A stretch of 64,000 nt of DNA from Silene conica (Eukaryota; Streptophyta; Magnoliopsida; Caryophyllales; Caryophyllaceae), in NCBI GenBank assembly GCA_029255685.2, contig CM055315.2:48899705-48963704 (forward strand), given 5' to 3'. Of the stretch, positions 31,969-43,016 are shown in pieces; position 1 is the first letter of the stretch, and each line of letters starts with the position of its first letter. The position numbers and the translations under genes were made by a program. The notes under the pieces were generated by a model, which made no database searches, was not told where the DNA came from, and worked only from the letters and a program-made list of their open reading frames with translations.

Positions 31969-34900
31969 CTGGTACCCTTCTTGTGAACCTTAAACCTACT
32001 TTTGTACTCTTTGATTCCGGCGTTACCCATTCGTTTGTGTCTAGAGAACATGCTAGGGTGTTAGAGCTTGATATCTATGATTGGGTTGAGGATTCTGTAA
32101 CAATACCATCCGGGGAATCGGTGTCATGTAATAAAGTCTTTAGGAGTATGCCCATCAAGATTGGGGAAGTAGTTTTCCATTGCGACCTTATCGAGTTTCC
32201 AATGGGGGACTTTGAAGTAATCCTGGGAATGGATTGGCTGGGGAAATATCGAGCTTTTATTGACTGTTACAAAAAGAAGATTTCTCTTAGAGGACCTAAG
32301 GGAGTGAGTGTAACACCCCAAGAGTATGAGATGAGATTGTGTGGAGATTTGTCCCACATTGGTAGAATGTGAGGCTTATGATATGTTTATAATAGCTTCC
32401 ACCCACCATGTAGTAACAAGGCCTTGTGCTTTTGGGCTTAAGTGAGGACAAATAATGGGCCCAAAAGTGTGCACCCATCTTATTGGGTTTGTGTTACGAC
32501 GGTGGTGGGTCGGGTTGTTACAAATGGTATTAGAGCGAGCCTGCGACCGTGTGGTGAGCCTGTGGTCGGGAGTACGCGGGTCACACACCTAGCGGGGGAG
32601 GATTCTGGCCCTGGTTGTGGTCAAGTTTGAGTCACAACGAGGACGTTGTGTTCTTTAAGTGGGGGAGTTTGTAACACCCCAAGAGTATGAGATGAGATTG
32701 TGTGGAGATTTGTCCCACATTGGTAGAATGTGAGGCTTATGATATGTTTATAATAGCTTCCACCCACCATGTAGTAACAAGGCCTTGTGCTTTTGGGCTT
32801 AAGTGAGGACAAATAATGGGCCCAAAAGTGTGCACCCATCTTATTGGGTTTGTGTTACGACGGTGGGGATTCGTAGTTAAACCTAAGCTCAAGTTCATAT
32901 CAGTTAATACCCTTAAGTCGACCCTGCGGAAGGGGGATAGTTTAATCTTGTGTCAAATGTGGAATTGTGAGGTGGAGACTCCGGGTGTTAGCGAGATACC
33001 TGTAGTGAGGGAGTTTGAGGGAGTGTTCCGGGACGATGTGTCAGGATTACCACCTAGGAGGGAGGTCGACTTCTCTATCGATCTCAAACTAGGTGCAGGA
33101 CCAATATCAAAATAACCTTACTGTATGGGACCAAAAGAGATAGAAGAATTGAAAAAGCAACTGGATGAATTGGGTGAGAAGGGATTCATCCGGCCTAGTG
33201 TGTCACCCTGGGGAGAACCCGTACTTTTTTTGAAGAAGAAGGACGGGAGTCTGAGACTTTGCGTTGACTATCGAGAGCTGAACAATGTGACTATTAAGAA
33301 CCGCTACCCCTTGCCTAGAATTGATGATCTATTCGACCAGTTGAGTGGAGCCGGAATCTTTTCAAAAATTGATCTGAGGTCGGGTTATCACCAATTGAGG
33401 ATTAAAGATGATGATATTCCCAAGACCGCTTTCAGAACAAGGTATGGCCACTAGGAATTTGTGGTTATGTCGTTCGGGTTGACTAATGCACCAGCAGTGT
33501 TCATGGATTTGATGAACCGAGTATTCAGTCCGTACCTGGATAAGTTCGTGGTTGTGTTTATCGACGACATCTTAGTGTATTCCAAGAATGAAGGAGAGCA
33601 CAAAGAGCACCTGAGAATAGTATTGAAGACTTTAGAGGAGAATGGGTTGTATGCAAAGTTGAGTAAGTGCGAGTTCTGGTTGGAGAAAGTTGCTTTCTTG
33701 GGTCATGTAATTTCCAAGGAGGGGGTGTCTGTGGACCCTAGCAAGATTGATGCTGTGACCAGATGGCAAAGCCCGAAGAATGTGGGAGAGATTCGGAGTT
33801 TCCCGGGATTGGCTGGGTATTACAGGAGGTTTGCCAAAGATTTCTCAAAGTTAGCCAAGCCATTGACATCGTTAATGAGAAAGGAGAATCGTTTCATTTG
33901 GGATGAGAGTTGTGAGAAGACGTTCTTAACTCTAAAGGAACGTCTGACAACAGCTCCTATCCTTGCCTTGCCAGATGGAAGTGATAACTTTGAAGTGTAT
34001 ACCGACGCTTCGAAGCATGGGCTAGGATGTGTACTAATGCAGAATGGGAGAGTGATAGGTTATGCTTCCCGACAATTGAAGACCTATGAAGAGAATTATC
34101 CTACCCATGACTTGGAGTTGGGGGCTGTGGTTTTTGCACTGAAACTGTGGTGCCATTATCTGTACGGGGCCACATTTACGTTGTTTTCCGACCACAAAAG
34201 CTTGAAGTACATCTACACCCAGCGGGAATTGAATATGAGGCAAAGGAGGTGGATAGAGTTTATTGGTGACTACGATATGCAAATTGTCTATCATGAGGGC
34301 AAGGCTAATGTGGTCGTTGATGCCTTGCGTAGGAAATATGTTCATGCATTGAGTAGTGCCAGATCAAGGGCAAGACTGCACAGTGAGTTGGGAGAAATGA
34401 GAATTTACATGATTCGGAAAGGGGATACTCTGAGTGATCTGACAGTAGAGCCAGAATTGTATGGAGAAATCAGGAAATTGCAAAAAGGAGACTTGAGGAT
34501 CCAGAAGTGGCGAGGAATGATCTAGGGAAGTGGTAATGAGACCGAGTCCAAATTCAGTGTCCATTCTGATGATAGCTTGAGATTCAGTGGGAGGTGGTGT
34601 GTTCCGTATAATGATTAATTGAAAAAGAAAATCTTAACTAAAGCTCATGCTATGCCATACTCCGTTCACCCAGGGGCGATAAATTATAGAAAGACATCAA
34701 GAAGACTTTTTGGTGGCCCAATATGAAAAAGGAAGTTGTCGAGTTCGTGTCGCGGTGTTTGACGTGTCAGAGGGTAAAAGGTGAGCACAAGAGACCTCAA
34801 GGAAAGATCCAGCCACTGGATGTACTTGAATGGAAATGGGAGAATATTTCTATGGATTTCATCGTGGGGTTGCCTCGAACTCAGAGGGGCAACAACATGA

Positions 34901-35892
34901 TCTGGGTAATCGTGGATAGATTGACCAAGTCCGGTCACTTTATTCCAATGAAAAATACCTGAAGTAAGGCTGAGTTGGCAAAGTCATATGTGCAGAACGT
35001 AGTCAAGTTGCATGGCATTCCCAAGGATATTGTTTCCGATCGTGACTCGAGATTTATTTCTAGATTTTGGCAAGAGATGCAGACCGCGTTGGGCACGCAA
35101 TTAAAGATGAGTACCGCTTTTCATCCATCTACAGATGGTCAGACGGAAAGGACCATCCAGACTTTGGAAGATATGTTGAGAGCATGTGTGCTGGAGTTCG
35201 GGGGATCATGGGAAGAACGGTTGTGGCTGATAGAGTGCTCGTATAATAATAGCTACCATGCTAGCATTGGCATGGCTCCTTTTGAGGCGTTGTATGGGAG
35301 GAAGTGTCGGAGTCCTGTATGTTGGGATGATCGCGCTGATGTTGTGGTTCTTGGTCCAGAGATGATTCAGGAAATGGATGAGCAAGTCCAGATAATCAGA
35401 CAGAAAATGAGGGCTGCCCATGAGAGACAAAAGACTTACGCGGATCTCAAGAGGAGTGACATTTCATTTGAGGCAGGGGAGAAGGTACTACTGAAAGTAT
35501 CTCCAATGAACGGAGTGATGAGGTTCGGAAAGCGTGGCAAGCTAACTCAGAAGTTTATTGGACCATTTGAGATTTTGGACAGAGTTGGGGAGGTGGCATA
35601 CCGATTAGCTTTGCCTCCAGCTCTATCCAAGCTCCATAATGTGTTCCATGTTTCTCCGCTAAGGAAGTATGTGAGTGACCCCACGAATGTGTTGAACCAT
35701 GAAGTAATCGAGGTAGATGAGCAACTTGCCTATGCTGAGATCCCAAAGGAGATTTTGGATAGGAAGATTCGAAAGACTCGGAATGGAGAGACAGTGTTAG
35801 TGAAGGTCTTGTGGACCAATCACAACATGGAGGAAGCTACTTGGGAGTCTGAGGCGTCCATGAGGGAGCGTTATCCGCAACTGTTTGCTTGA
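31969..35892 (+). pseudogene. Gypsy D pol: protease, reverse transcriptase, RNase H, integrase, chromodomain
   Basis: Protease at 31969-32308 (FVLFDSGVTHSFVS; DSG active site). It is interrupted by the TRIM at 32309-32867. Reverse transcriptase resumes at about 32868 ([38 protein letters not shown] at 33557) with stops at 33113 and 33452. RNase H ([13 protein letters not shown], about 33998; [12 protein letters not shown]) is followed by a stop at 34523 and one at 34617. Integrase has the HHCC finger (KAHAMPYSVHPG ... CLTCQ), DFIVGLP, SDRDSRF and DGQTERTIQ, with a stop at 34960. The C-terminus (35715-35890; EILDRKIRK ... VKVLWTNHNMEEATWESE) is a chromodomain, which in this group steers integration to heterochromatin. 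Confidence 0.92.
32309..32867 (+). mobile_element. TRIM (miniature LTR retrotransposon) inside gypsy D pol
   Basis: LTR1 32309-32522 (214 bp) starts TGTAACACCCC and ends GGGTTGTTACA, with perfect 7-bp inverted ends. It is followed after one base by ATGGTATTAGAGCGAGCC (tRNA-Met-type primer site), a 147-bp interior without coding capacity, a polypurine tract AAGTGGGGGAGTT (about 32657-32669) and LTR2 from 32670. LTR2 is identical to LTR1 by eye for 198 bp but lacks the last 16-17 bp, after which gypsy coding sequence resumes (GTAGTTAAACCTAAG). Size and structure match terminal-repeat retrotransposons in miniature, which move using proteins of other elements. Confidence 0.9.
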
Positions 35893-35935
35893 GGTAAGTT
35901 ACGAGGACGTAACTCGTTTTTTTAGTGGGGTAGAA

Positions 35936-35979
35936 TGTAATACTCTATGTTTTAACAGCTTTTAAGTCGAGTTTAAGTA
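35936..35979 (+). repeat. Gypsy D 3' LTR start, truncated
   Basis: TGTAATACTCTATG after the purine tract TAGTGGGGTAGAA. About 44 bp remain before the sequence becomes the reverse complement of copia E at 35980. Confidence 0.75.
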
Positions 35980-36211
35980 GGTGAATAGTCAATACAATAT
36001 TACTGCTCCATAGCATTTGATGCATGATCATCAATTTGTATTAGTGGTATGAATTTGCGAATAAACCTTTTATTCATGTTTTCATAACCTAAAAATTTTA
36101 GTCTCCTTCCATCACATATTATCTCGTATATAATATGATTTTATTTGAGTACATATCTAGAACTTATTCTAGATTTTGAGTTTCCTTTCCTGAAGGAAGC
36201 TCCCACTGTTA

Positions 36212-36430
36212 TCTTATAACTCGTGACGTATTGGTTTGGATTTGGAGGTTTTCTTGCCCTTGCCTTTGAAGGCACTCCTCTTGAATTTTCCTTTCCCTTT
36301 CTTCTCGATGTTCAAAACATCTTTAGTAGAACTTTTATTAAGTCTCATGTCTCTCTCCACTTGGACGAGCATCTTATACAACTCGTCCAACGTGGTTTCT
36401 TGATTTTGCATGTTAAGGTTCACCCGGAAC
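36212..36430 (-). pseudogene. Copia E2 gag C-terminal part
   Basis: Minus-strand frame with NLNMQNQETTLDELYKMLVQ and a Lys/Gly-rich linker, ending at the deletion junction near 36212. It is the inverted counterpart of 5263-5465 with about six residue differences in 64. The zinc knuckle is lost in the deletion. Confidence 0.87.
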
Positions 36431-38518
36431 AATAGTAACCCGTATTATTATTAATCTTTATATAATTTTATGGGTCGACGATATATTTTATAACGACGCT
36501 TGCTCCTACATTTTTAATACTTGTTAAATTAAGTAATCGTTTAATACTTGTTACGTGCCTTTGTGGGGGTTCGAACTGGGGATCGTTTGATGTTGGCATT
36601 TTTCTATGTGGGGGTTCGAACTAGAGACCGTGGGTAAAGGGGAGTGGGCCTCGTGAAGCGTGTAAAACTCTTAAACAGCCCACGAGATTTGAGAAACCCT
36701 CAAACACTCACTCACACCCTCACAATCTGCCTGCCGTCATATAAGAGGCTGCACACCTCCTTTCCAAATCACTTTACACATAAACAACCACACAACCCTA
36801 CTGCCGCCACTACAGTCTTAGGAGAGGAGATCCACGCGACGGTCTAGAGCGGTCTAACACCCTTCGAATTGACTCAGAATCAGGTATGGTTACACGCATC
36901 CTTGTCGATAGTTCAGTCCAGTTGTTCCTGCTCACGTTTTGGAATTAGATTCGTTTAGTGTCGGGTTGTCATCTTCGTTTTGTGTTCCTGTCTCTTTGAT
37001 CACGGTGGTCAGGGGAGTCGTGTGAGGGCTGTCACAGTGGGTTCAGGTGTCGGGGGTGGCGTAAAAAGAAGTATTCGTTTCACTGTTTGGTCTCAGTTTT
37101 GGTCTCGGGTTGGTTCACGCTTTCACAGGGGGTGTAGGGGGTGGTACCACTGTTGACTCGGGGGACGTCAACACAGTGGTACCACCATGGTGTATGAGTC
37201 TGGTGTTAGGGGAGGCGGAGAAGGCGGTTTTGGGTGGTGGTAGCACTGGTGTCAGCGTCGACAGGGAGATTCTTATGGGGTGACTGAGTCGTGTGGGAGA
37301 GAAACCAGACCTGGGTTTGGGTCAGGTTCGCTTCGCCGGCGACCGGCGACCGGCGAGGGGGTTGCCGGTGGTTGGGAATATAGCAGGCAGTCGTGGGAAC
37401 TAGGTCGGGTGTTGCTGGTGGTCGGAGGTGGTGTTTCGCGGTGGTGATAGGGCTGCTAGAGTCGGGTGTTGTTAGTCGGGAAAAAGAGGGTTGTTCTAAT
37501 CGTTTTAATGGTTTTAATTATTTTACTAGTTTTATTATTATTAATATTTATTATTATTAGTATTTGTTATTATTAATATTTATTATTATGGATATTATTA
37601 CTTTATGAATTTTATTATTAGGGTGGTTTAATATATTTATTTGTGTTAGTGTAGTGTTGGAGTCGGGAAATTTATTTGAGAGCTTCCTTAATAGGAAGGT
37701 TTCCTTCTTTGGAAAGTTTCCACTTTAGGAAACTTTCTACTTTTAGAAAGTTACCATTTATAGTAGTATAAGTGTGATAGAAGGGTTTAGAAGGATTTTA
37801 ATTCACTATATAATAAATGTTTAGGTGTAGGTTTCCGCGTGGAACACTTATAGTAGCAGTTGCTCACTTGCCGTTATCTTCCACAAATTCGAGGTAGGGG
37901 AATATCTATGTCTGTGATTGTGATCTGACATGAGGATACTCATTATCTGATTGATATCTTTAGTTGTGAAATATTGTGATTAAATGACTATTATTGATTA
38001 CTGTGGAGAACGGGGCTTGTGAAATGGGTCTTGTGATATGAGTCTTGTGATAAGGGACTTGTGATATGGCCATGGGAGGTGTGGTGTGTTGGAGGTGAAG
38101 TGGAGAAATGAATGTTGAGGAGATGGAGGAAATGTATATTGTATTATTTCATGTCTTGATTATATTACCTACTCAACCTCGTGTTGACCCTGTTTGTTTG
38201 TTTGTGTCTGTGTTGATTCAATTTATTGGGGAGCAGAATGACAGGTTTAGACTTATGGATGCTGGAAGGGTGGAGAGGCCATGGACCAGACCTACCTAGT
38301 GCTAGTTCTTTCACTTAGTCTTTCACCGTGTCTGAACTTTTAGTTTTGGTTTTATAGACAGTTGTAATACCTTTGAGACATTTGTTTAACGTTTAAATAC
38401 TTAATAAAGTACTGTATTTCTTCCTTTGTTATGCACTACCTCGGGTAACCGAGATGGTAACACTCTTGGTTATTTGGGGACTCCTAGTTCAGGCCCCTAA
38501 ATAAATGGGGGTATTACA
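36431..38518 (+). repeat. Gypsy LTR M, complete solo LTR with target duplication
   Basis: 2088 bp between two copies of GGAAC (36426-36430 and 38519-38523). The 3' end GGGGGTATTACA is canonical; the 5' end AATAGTAACCC is decayed from TGTAATA. No primer site or internal region adjoins either end, so this is a solo LTR produced by LTR-LTR recombination. It contains two GGGGGTTCGAACT motifs (36568 and 36611) and GC-rich blocks with GTGGTACCAC inverted repeats (37140-37190). The A+T-rich part at 37490-37620 is simple TTATTA-like sequence. It shows the uninterrupted version of the site where copia A and B inserted (about 37390-37400). Confidence 0.87.
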
Positions 38519-38884
38519 GGAACTGTGCATACGATTTCACCTCTTTGTTTGCGAAAACATAGTCGCAAGCTTGGTGTAATTCTCATATGACGTGCTTAGC
38601 TTGATCATACTCCTTTAGAGATCCGGCTCCATGGAGAAGATAAGCACGTTCTTGAGAGCGGAAGACACTTTCACGTAGGCTTCATAAGCCTCACGAGTTG
38701 GAGCCGCGGTCGGAGCGGGAGGAGCGGCCTTGGTAAGGTAACGAGTCTTATCGTCACCTTGAGCGGTTAAAAGCAATTGCGCATCCCAATCCTTAAAATT
38801 GGAACCATGTTTATCGAGTTTGCAACGATCCATGAAGGATTGAAGCCATGATACGTTAGTGAGAGGTGGAGCGTTGGTGGTCAT
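38519..38884 (-). pseudogene. Copia E2 gag N-terminal part
   Basis: Minus-strand frame from ATG 38884: MTTNAPPLTNVSWLQSFMD, then NFKDWDAQL, and SALKNVLIFSMEPDL, typical of the N-terminal capsid half of copia Gag. A stop at about 38615 and further stops follow before LTR M at 38518. The leader ATG context is AAATGACC. Together with 36212-36430 it accounts for one gag split by LTR M. Confidence 0.88.
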
Positions 38885-41292
38885 TTGATGATGTTTGAAA
38901 ATTAAAATACAAATAAAAGTGGAGGAATTAAAAACAATATCATTTATATTTAAAACTCGTAAATATAGTAAACAAGTTTAGCATTTACTTAATGATCTCT
39001 TACCCAATTAAGTAAACGATTCCGAGACCCAAATCCATATTAATTCGGGCACGGTGTAGCCGATTCATCCCTTATTGATATAATTTGGTGGATTAACTCT
39101 TTAATCGGTTCTACCTTAGAACTCTCGGTCGACAATTTCCTATAAATTTTCTTTAGCCCGAACTTATTGCAACTACGGTTACGAATACCTTCGTTGAGAT
39201 CGACCAAATTTCAAGGTGTAATCATATTACCCCACTTACCCAACGTAACAAGCTTAGTACCCCGGTGTAGCCGAGCCCACTTTCTTATGAAGAAGGGAGT
39301 CATGGGTCTATACTCTTTGGTAAGGCTAAGTCTGAATATTTATATTGTAAGAGATCTAGTCAATTCATTATCTATCTCCGTTTAAGTGAACTAAGTCGGT
39401 GAATTATCGATAAATTTAATTGACTAGGTCGATGTACTCGAATAAAATGCATGACATGATATGATGATTTGGCTATGCATGCAAACATATAAAGCAAAAT
39501 AAAAACATAAAACTTAAAGCATAAGTAACCCTAGTATGGCCTTCCTAGAAAAGAAAAATAATAAAAGTACAAATTCGGAAACCAGCTCCTAGGTCCTTTG
39601 ATCTTCACGAGGCACGCATCTCAAGGCAATCACCGTCTTGGTCGGAACTCCTTTCCGAAAGGCACCGTCTTCAAGGCTCTCCGGATTTTACAAAAATTAC
39701 AACTTTTCTATCTACTTTATACATTATAAAATAGAAAACAATAAATAAAGTGATACGAGATCACATTAATGACATCGGAATCGATAACCCCTTACATTAC
39801 GGGAAATATCGATTAAAACTAAGGCCATACTAAGTAAATTACATAATCCCAAAATTACGTAAATAAAATTATGACAATCATAATAAAATATGCAATGCCT
39901 ATGTATATGAACTAACATGCAAATCCTAAGCCAAATCGTCCTATTAAATATCATTAAAATATAGTTATCGTATAACTCGGTTTTATGGAATTGCGTGATT
40001 TTAACGTTTAAAATCATATGGCATCACGTGAATCGAGATTCACATTAAAGTTAATCATCCTAACTCATTTAGGTTTCAAAATTTTGTCTTACTCAAATTT
40101 TGACTAAGTTATTTTCAAATATTGTTCGTATTTTAATTGGTTTTACGGGAAAAATAATATAAAATTCTAAAAGAGTCATAAAATTTCGAGTAATTCAAAA
40201 TTCAAATTTTGAATACTCTGGAATTTTCTTAGAATTTCAGAACTTTAAAAATAATAGTATTACAAAAATTATTAATTTATTGATTAAATAAAACATAAAA
40301 CACGCATTTTTAAGCCGTAAATTCAAAATTTACTTTAAAAGCATGCAATAAAATACTAATATTATTTTTACATAATCCAAAACACTTAGGGAACTGATAT
40401 GGACAGAAAATTACAGCCAATACACTGCCCAAGGTCTGAAAAAGCATTTTATGGCCTTTTACAATTCAATTTTAACTTTAACCTCTAAAAATTAAAAATT
40501 AAATATGCAGAAAATTTTGGCTCCCAAGAAAAATATGGTGATAAAAATATCAAATATGACTTTCATGGGTTAAATTTTTCGGCCATTTTAGGAACTTTTA
40601 CTATATTTAACAAATTATGTCATATATTTTAAACACGAAATAAAAATCTCGAAATTTTTATAAATGCTGGAAATACAATGTATGACATTGTGTAAAAATT
40701 TTATGGCCAAATTCCAACTCAAACTAATAAAGTCGAAATTATGTCACTTATTATCTGATTTTTACACTAAAACTCAATAATCATGCAATATATGATAAAA
40801 ATTTATGGAAAATTTAATATACATTTCAAATATTGCATGTCACATACTCACAAATTTTTATAGCCACATTCGCAATATACCTATATAAAACCCATTAATT
40901 CTCATTTTATGGAATTTTAACATTTAAAATTCATAAACCATGCATTTTAACTCCAATATTTACGAAATTCATAATCATATCATAGGAAATACATGTGAGA
41001 CCATACTAAAAAAATCTCGGCCAGAAGGTATGAATAACTATTTTTCCCAAAAATAATTCATTTTAACCGATTTAAAATGACAAAAACCGAATTAATTATA
41101 CTTATGAACAATATATCCAAAAATTATTCCAAATATCCTAAAATACTTTTAGGACCAGTAGATATTCATGCATTAGAAATTTAGGCCATATCAAATATGA
41201 TATTAAAATTCCAATTTTATTTTGTTATCTAATAACTTCGTAAAAATTATAAACGAAAAGCATGCAAACAACCAATTTGCTCTGATACCAAT
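38885..41292 (-). other. Copia E2 leader, AT-rich, noncoding
   Basis: 2.4 kb between LTR and gag, with no reading frame of note. On the minus strand GTATCAGAGC lies within 20 bp of the LTR (about 41278-41290) as the primer site. Long A/T runs are found throughout 40050-41250. No palindrome cluster like those in copia B or C is present. Confidence 0.8.
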
Positions 41293-42576
41293 TGTTAGGT
41301 TCTAAGGTCTCAAAACCTAAAATACTTTTAGTCATACTAATGAAATGGATAATTAACATTTTAATTAGATATTATTTAGATCTTATGCATGCCAATACTT
41401 ATGCGGAATAATGGAGTTGAATGCTTACAATTCGACGAAACCGGTGCTAGGATGATCCTCCAACCCTTAGTATCCAATGTAGGATACCGCCTCCAAGATG
41501 CAACCAAGACACTCCTTAAAGCCTAAACTTACACTTAACTAGGTGTAATAATCGGTTTTCCTTAAATTTTATACTAATCTCTTATTAGAATAATTAATAT
41601 GAATACTACAACAAGTGTAGTATTAAAATATATAATCTTATTATATGGAAATATTATTAGATAATATTTTCAGAGGATTTTATTTGAGATTTCTCACACT
41701 AGAAAACCCTAAGGATAGAATAAATGACTTGTAGTATTGAACACTTCTCATTTGATTGTATTTTGGTGTGGTTTTGGTGTGGTTGCCGTGAACCATCATG
41801 GGGAGCACCAAATAGTGCTTTTTGTCTTACCAAAAACACATAGGTTGGCTCAAGGGAATGTTCTCAAGGAACATGTTTTGTGATTGTGTTTTTGTGTTCT
41901 TAAAACACAAAACACATTTAATTACAACTACCAACAAACTGGTACAAGCATTACATAAAATGGACCTCCATTTTATCAAATGTCATTTTGTACAATTTGT
42001 ATACTTATGTGTGACATAAAATATGTCACAACATAAAATTAATTGTTCTAATTTAAAAATGCATATTTATCAAATAAATATCATTTATAAATTAAATAAA
42101 TCATATTTAACAATTTCACTAGTAATTCATAATTACTTATGTACAAAATGGTTATTTCAATTATCGGCAACATGATTTACAACACTTGTAATAATATATA
42201 ACCTGATTCATTCGAATTACGACATTTCATAAATATCGTTCAATGTTAGATAATTGACACGTTTCAATTTCAAACATAAATCTTATACTAAGATTTAACC
42301 TCTGATTTCTCGATATACGAGTTTAAGGAATATGATCAACTCGTATCAATATACGTTTGATTAGTTTAACAATTAAGGGAATTGTCCTATTGGTATGACC
42401 TAAAGGGATCAACTGACCACCATCGTCATACGACAGTAATGTCAAACTCTAGCTAGCCAATCATTACTGATTAATGTTGGTCAGTTGACTATATAATTTT
42501 GTATCATCCCTTGCGCATTCTTATCATGAGATTTTATTATGTGATCACACTATTGTTGAGGACATATTTCCCAACA
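41293..42576 (-). repeat. Copia E2 5' LTR
   Basis: 1284 bp; minus strand TGTTGGGAAATATG to GAACCTAACA, homologous to 12411-13657. Confidence 0.92.
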
Positions 42577-42897
42577 GTCCTCTCCCGCTGTGCGGCGGTA
42601 CATGTTCCTCTCGACCAGATTAATATAGGATGGTCGAATATCGAACGTGTTCCCGGCCTGATCATTAAGGAGAGTGAAACCCTTTGGAATGGAATCAACC
42701 TTTGGTTCGGAATGACTTGCACTGCTCGGCATTCTTACCGTTTGGTTGACTGGTTCAGCAGTAACTGGTTCAGGAATACTGAAGACTTCTTCCCGACTCG
42801 CTCTTCTTATTTCTCTTATGCGGCGTCTGAAGGTTCTTTCCGGTTCAGGATTAGCAGCAACTAATTCGTACCTGGAAGACCTGGGTATACACAACAC
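42577..42897 (-). pseudogene. Athila-type element I, gag N-terminal part (inverted)
   Basis: Minus-strand frame containing RTFRRRIREIRR, IPKGFTLLNDQAGNTFDIRP and YINLVERNMYRRTAGED. It ends exactly at the insertion point of copia E2. Its last residues GED fuse without gap to EDPRKHMEIF at 13658, so this is the missing front of the gag at 13658-15195. The start codon is not certain; the frame is open to 42897 (ATG). Confidence 0.87.
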
Positions 42898-42992
42898 TGA
42901 GAAAAAGAATAAGAACGGTCTTAAGGAATTAAAAGAAATTCCTTAAGACGAAAACAACAATAATAAACTAACAAAAACTTTAAACCTATTGT

Positions 42993-43012
42993 CTCCCCGA
43001 CAACCGCGCCAA
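42993..43012 (-). promoter_or_regulatory. Element I primer binding site
   Basis: On the minus strand TTGGCGCGGTTGTCGGGGAG, a degraded tRNA-Asp-type site (compare element J, TTGGCGCCGTTGCCGGGGA), four to five bases from the LTR. Confidence 0.8.
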
Positions 43013-43016
43013 AATT

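Larger units (their letters stand above)
29802..35979 (+). mobile_element. Gypsy element D, Tekay-type chromovirus, defective, with TRIM insertion
   Basis: 5' LTR remnant (29802-30205), primer site, gag, protease, reverse transcriptase, RNase H, integrase with C-terminal chromodomain, polypurine tract (about 35923-35935) and the first 44 bp of the 3' LTR (35936-35979). Several stops and at least one frameshift inactivate it. The integrase chromodomain and the tRNA-Met primer place it with chromoviruses. The 3' LTR is cut at 35979 against the inverted copy of copia E. Confidence 0.92.
35980..42576 (-). mobile_element. Copia element E2, inverted and internally deleted copy of copia E
   Basis: Read on the minus strand: 5' LTR 42576-41293, primer site ATTGGTATCAGAGC just inside, a 2.4-kb AT-rich leader, gag start 38884, LTR M inserted in gag (38518-36431, target duplication GGAAC), gag tail 36430-36212, then a deletion joining to a piece equivalent to 7140-7383, ending at 35980. 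Its upstream flank GTCCT (42577-42581; AGGAC on the minus strand) matches the downstream flank AGGAC of copia E at 13658. M sits at the same gag site as at 5262. So E and E2 descend from one insertion. Confidence 0.88.

Noticed and set aside
35936-38518. Initial reading of this interval as one 2.6-kb 3' LTR of gypsy D
   Set aside because: The GGAAC duplication at 36426 and 38519 and the embedded inverted copia gag show it is a 44-bp LTR stub, a copia E2 piece and an independent solo LTR.
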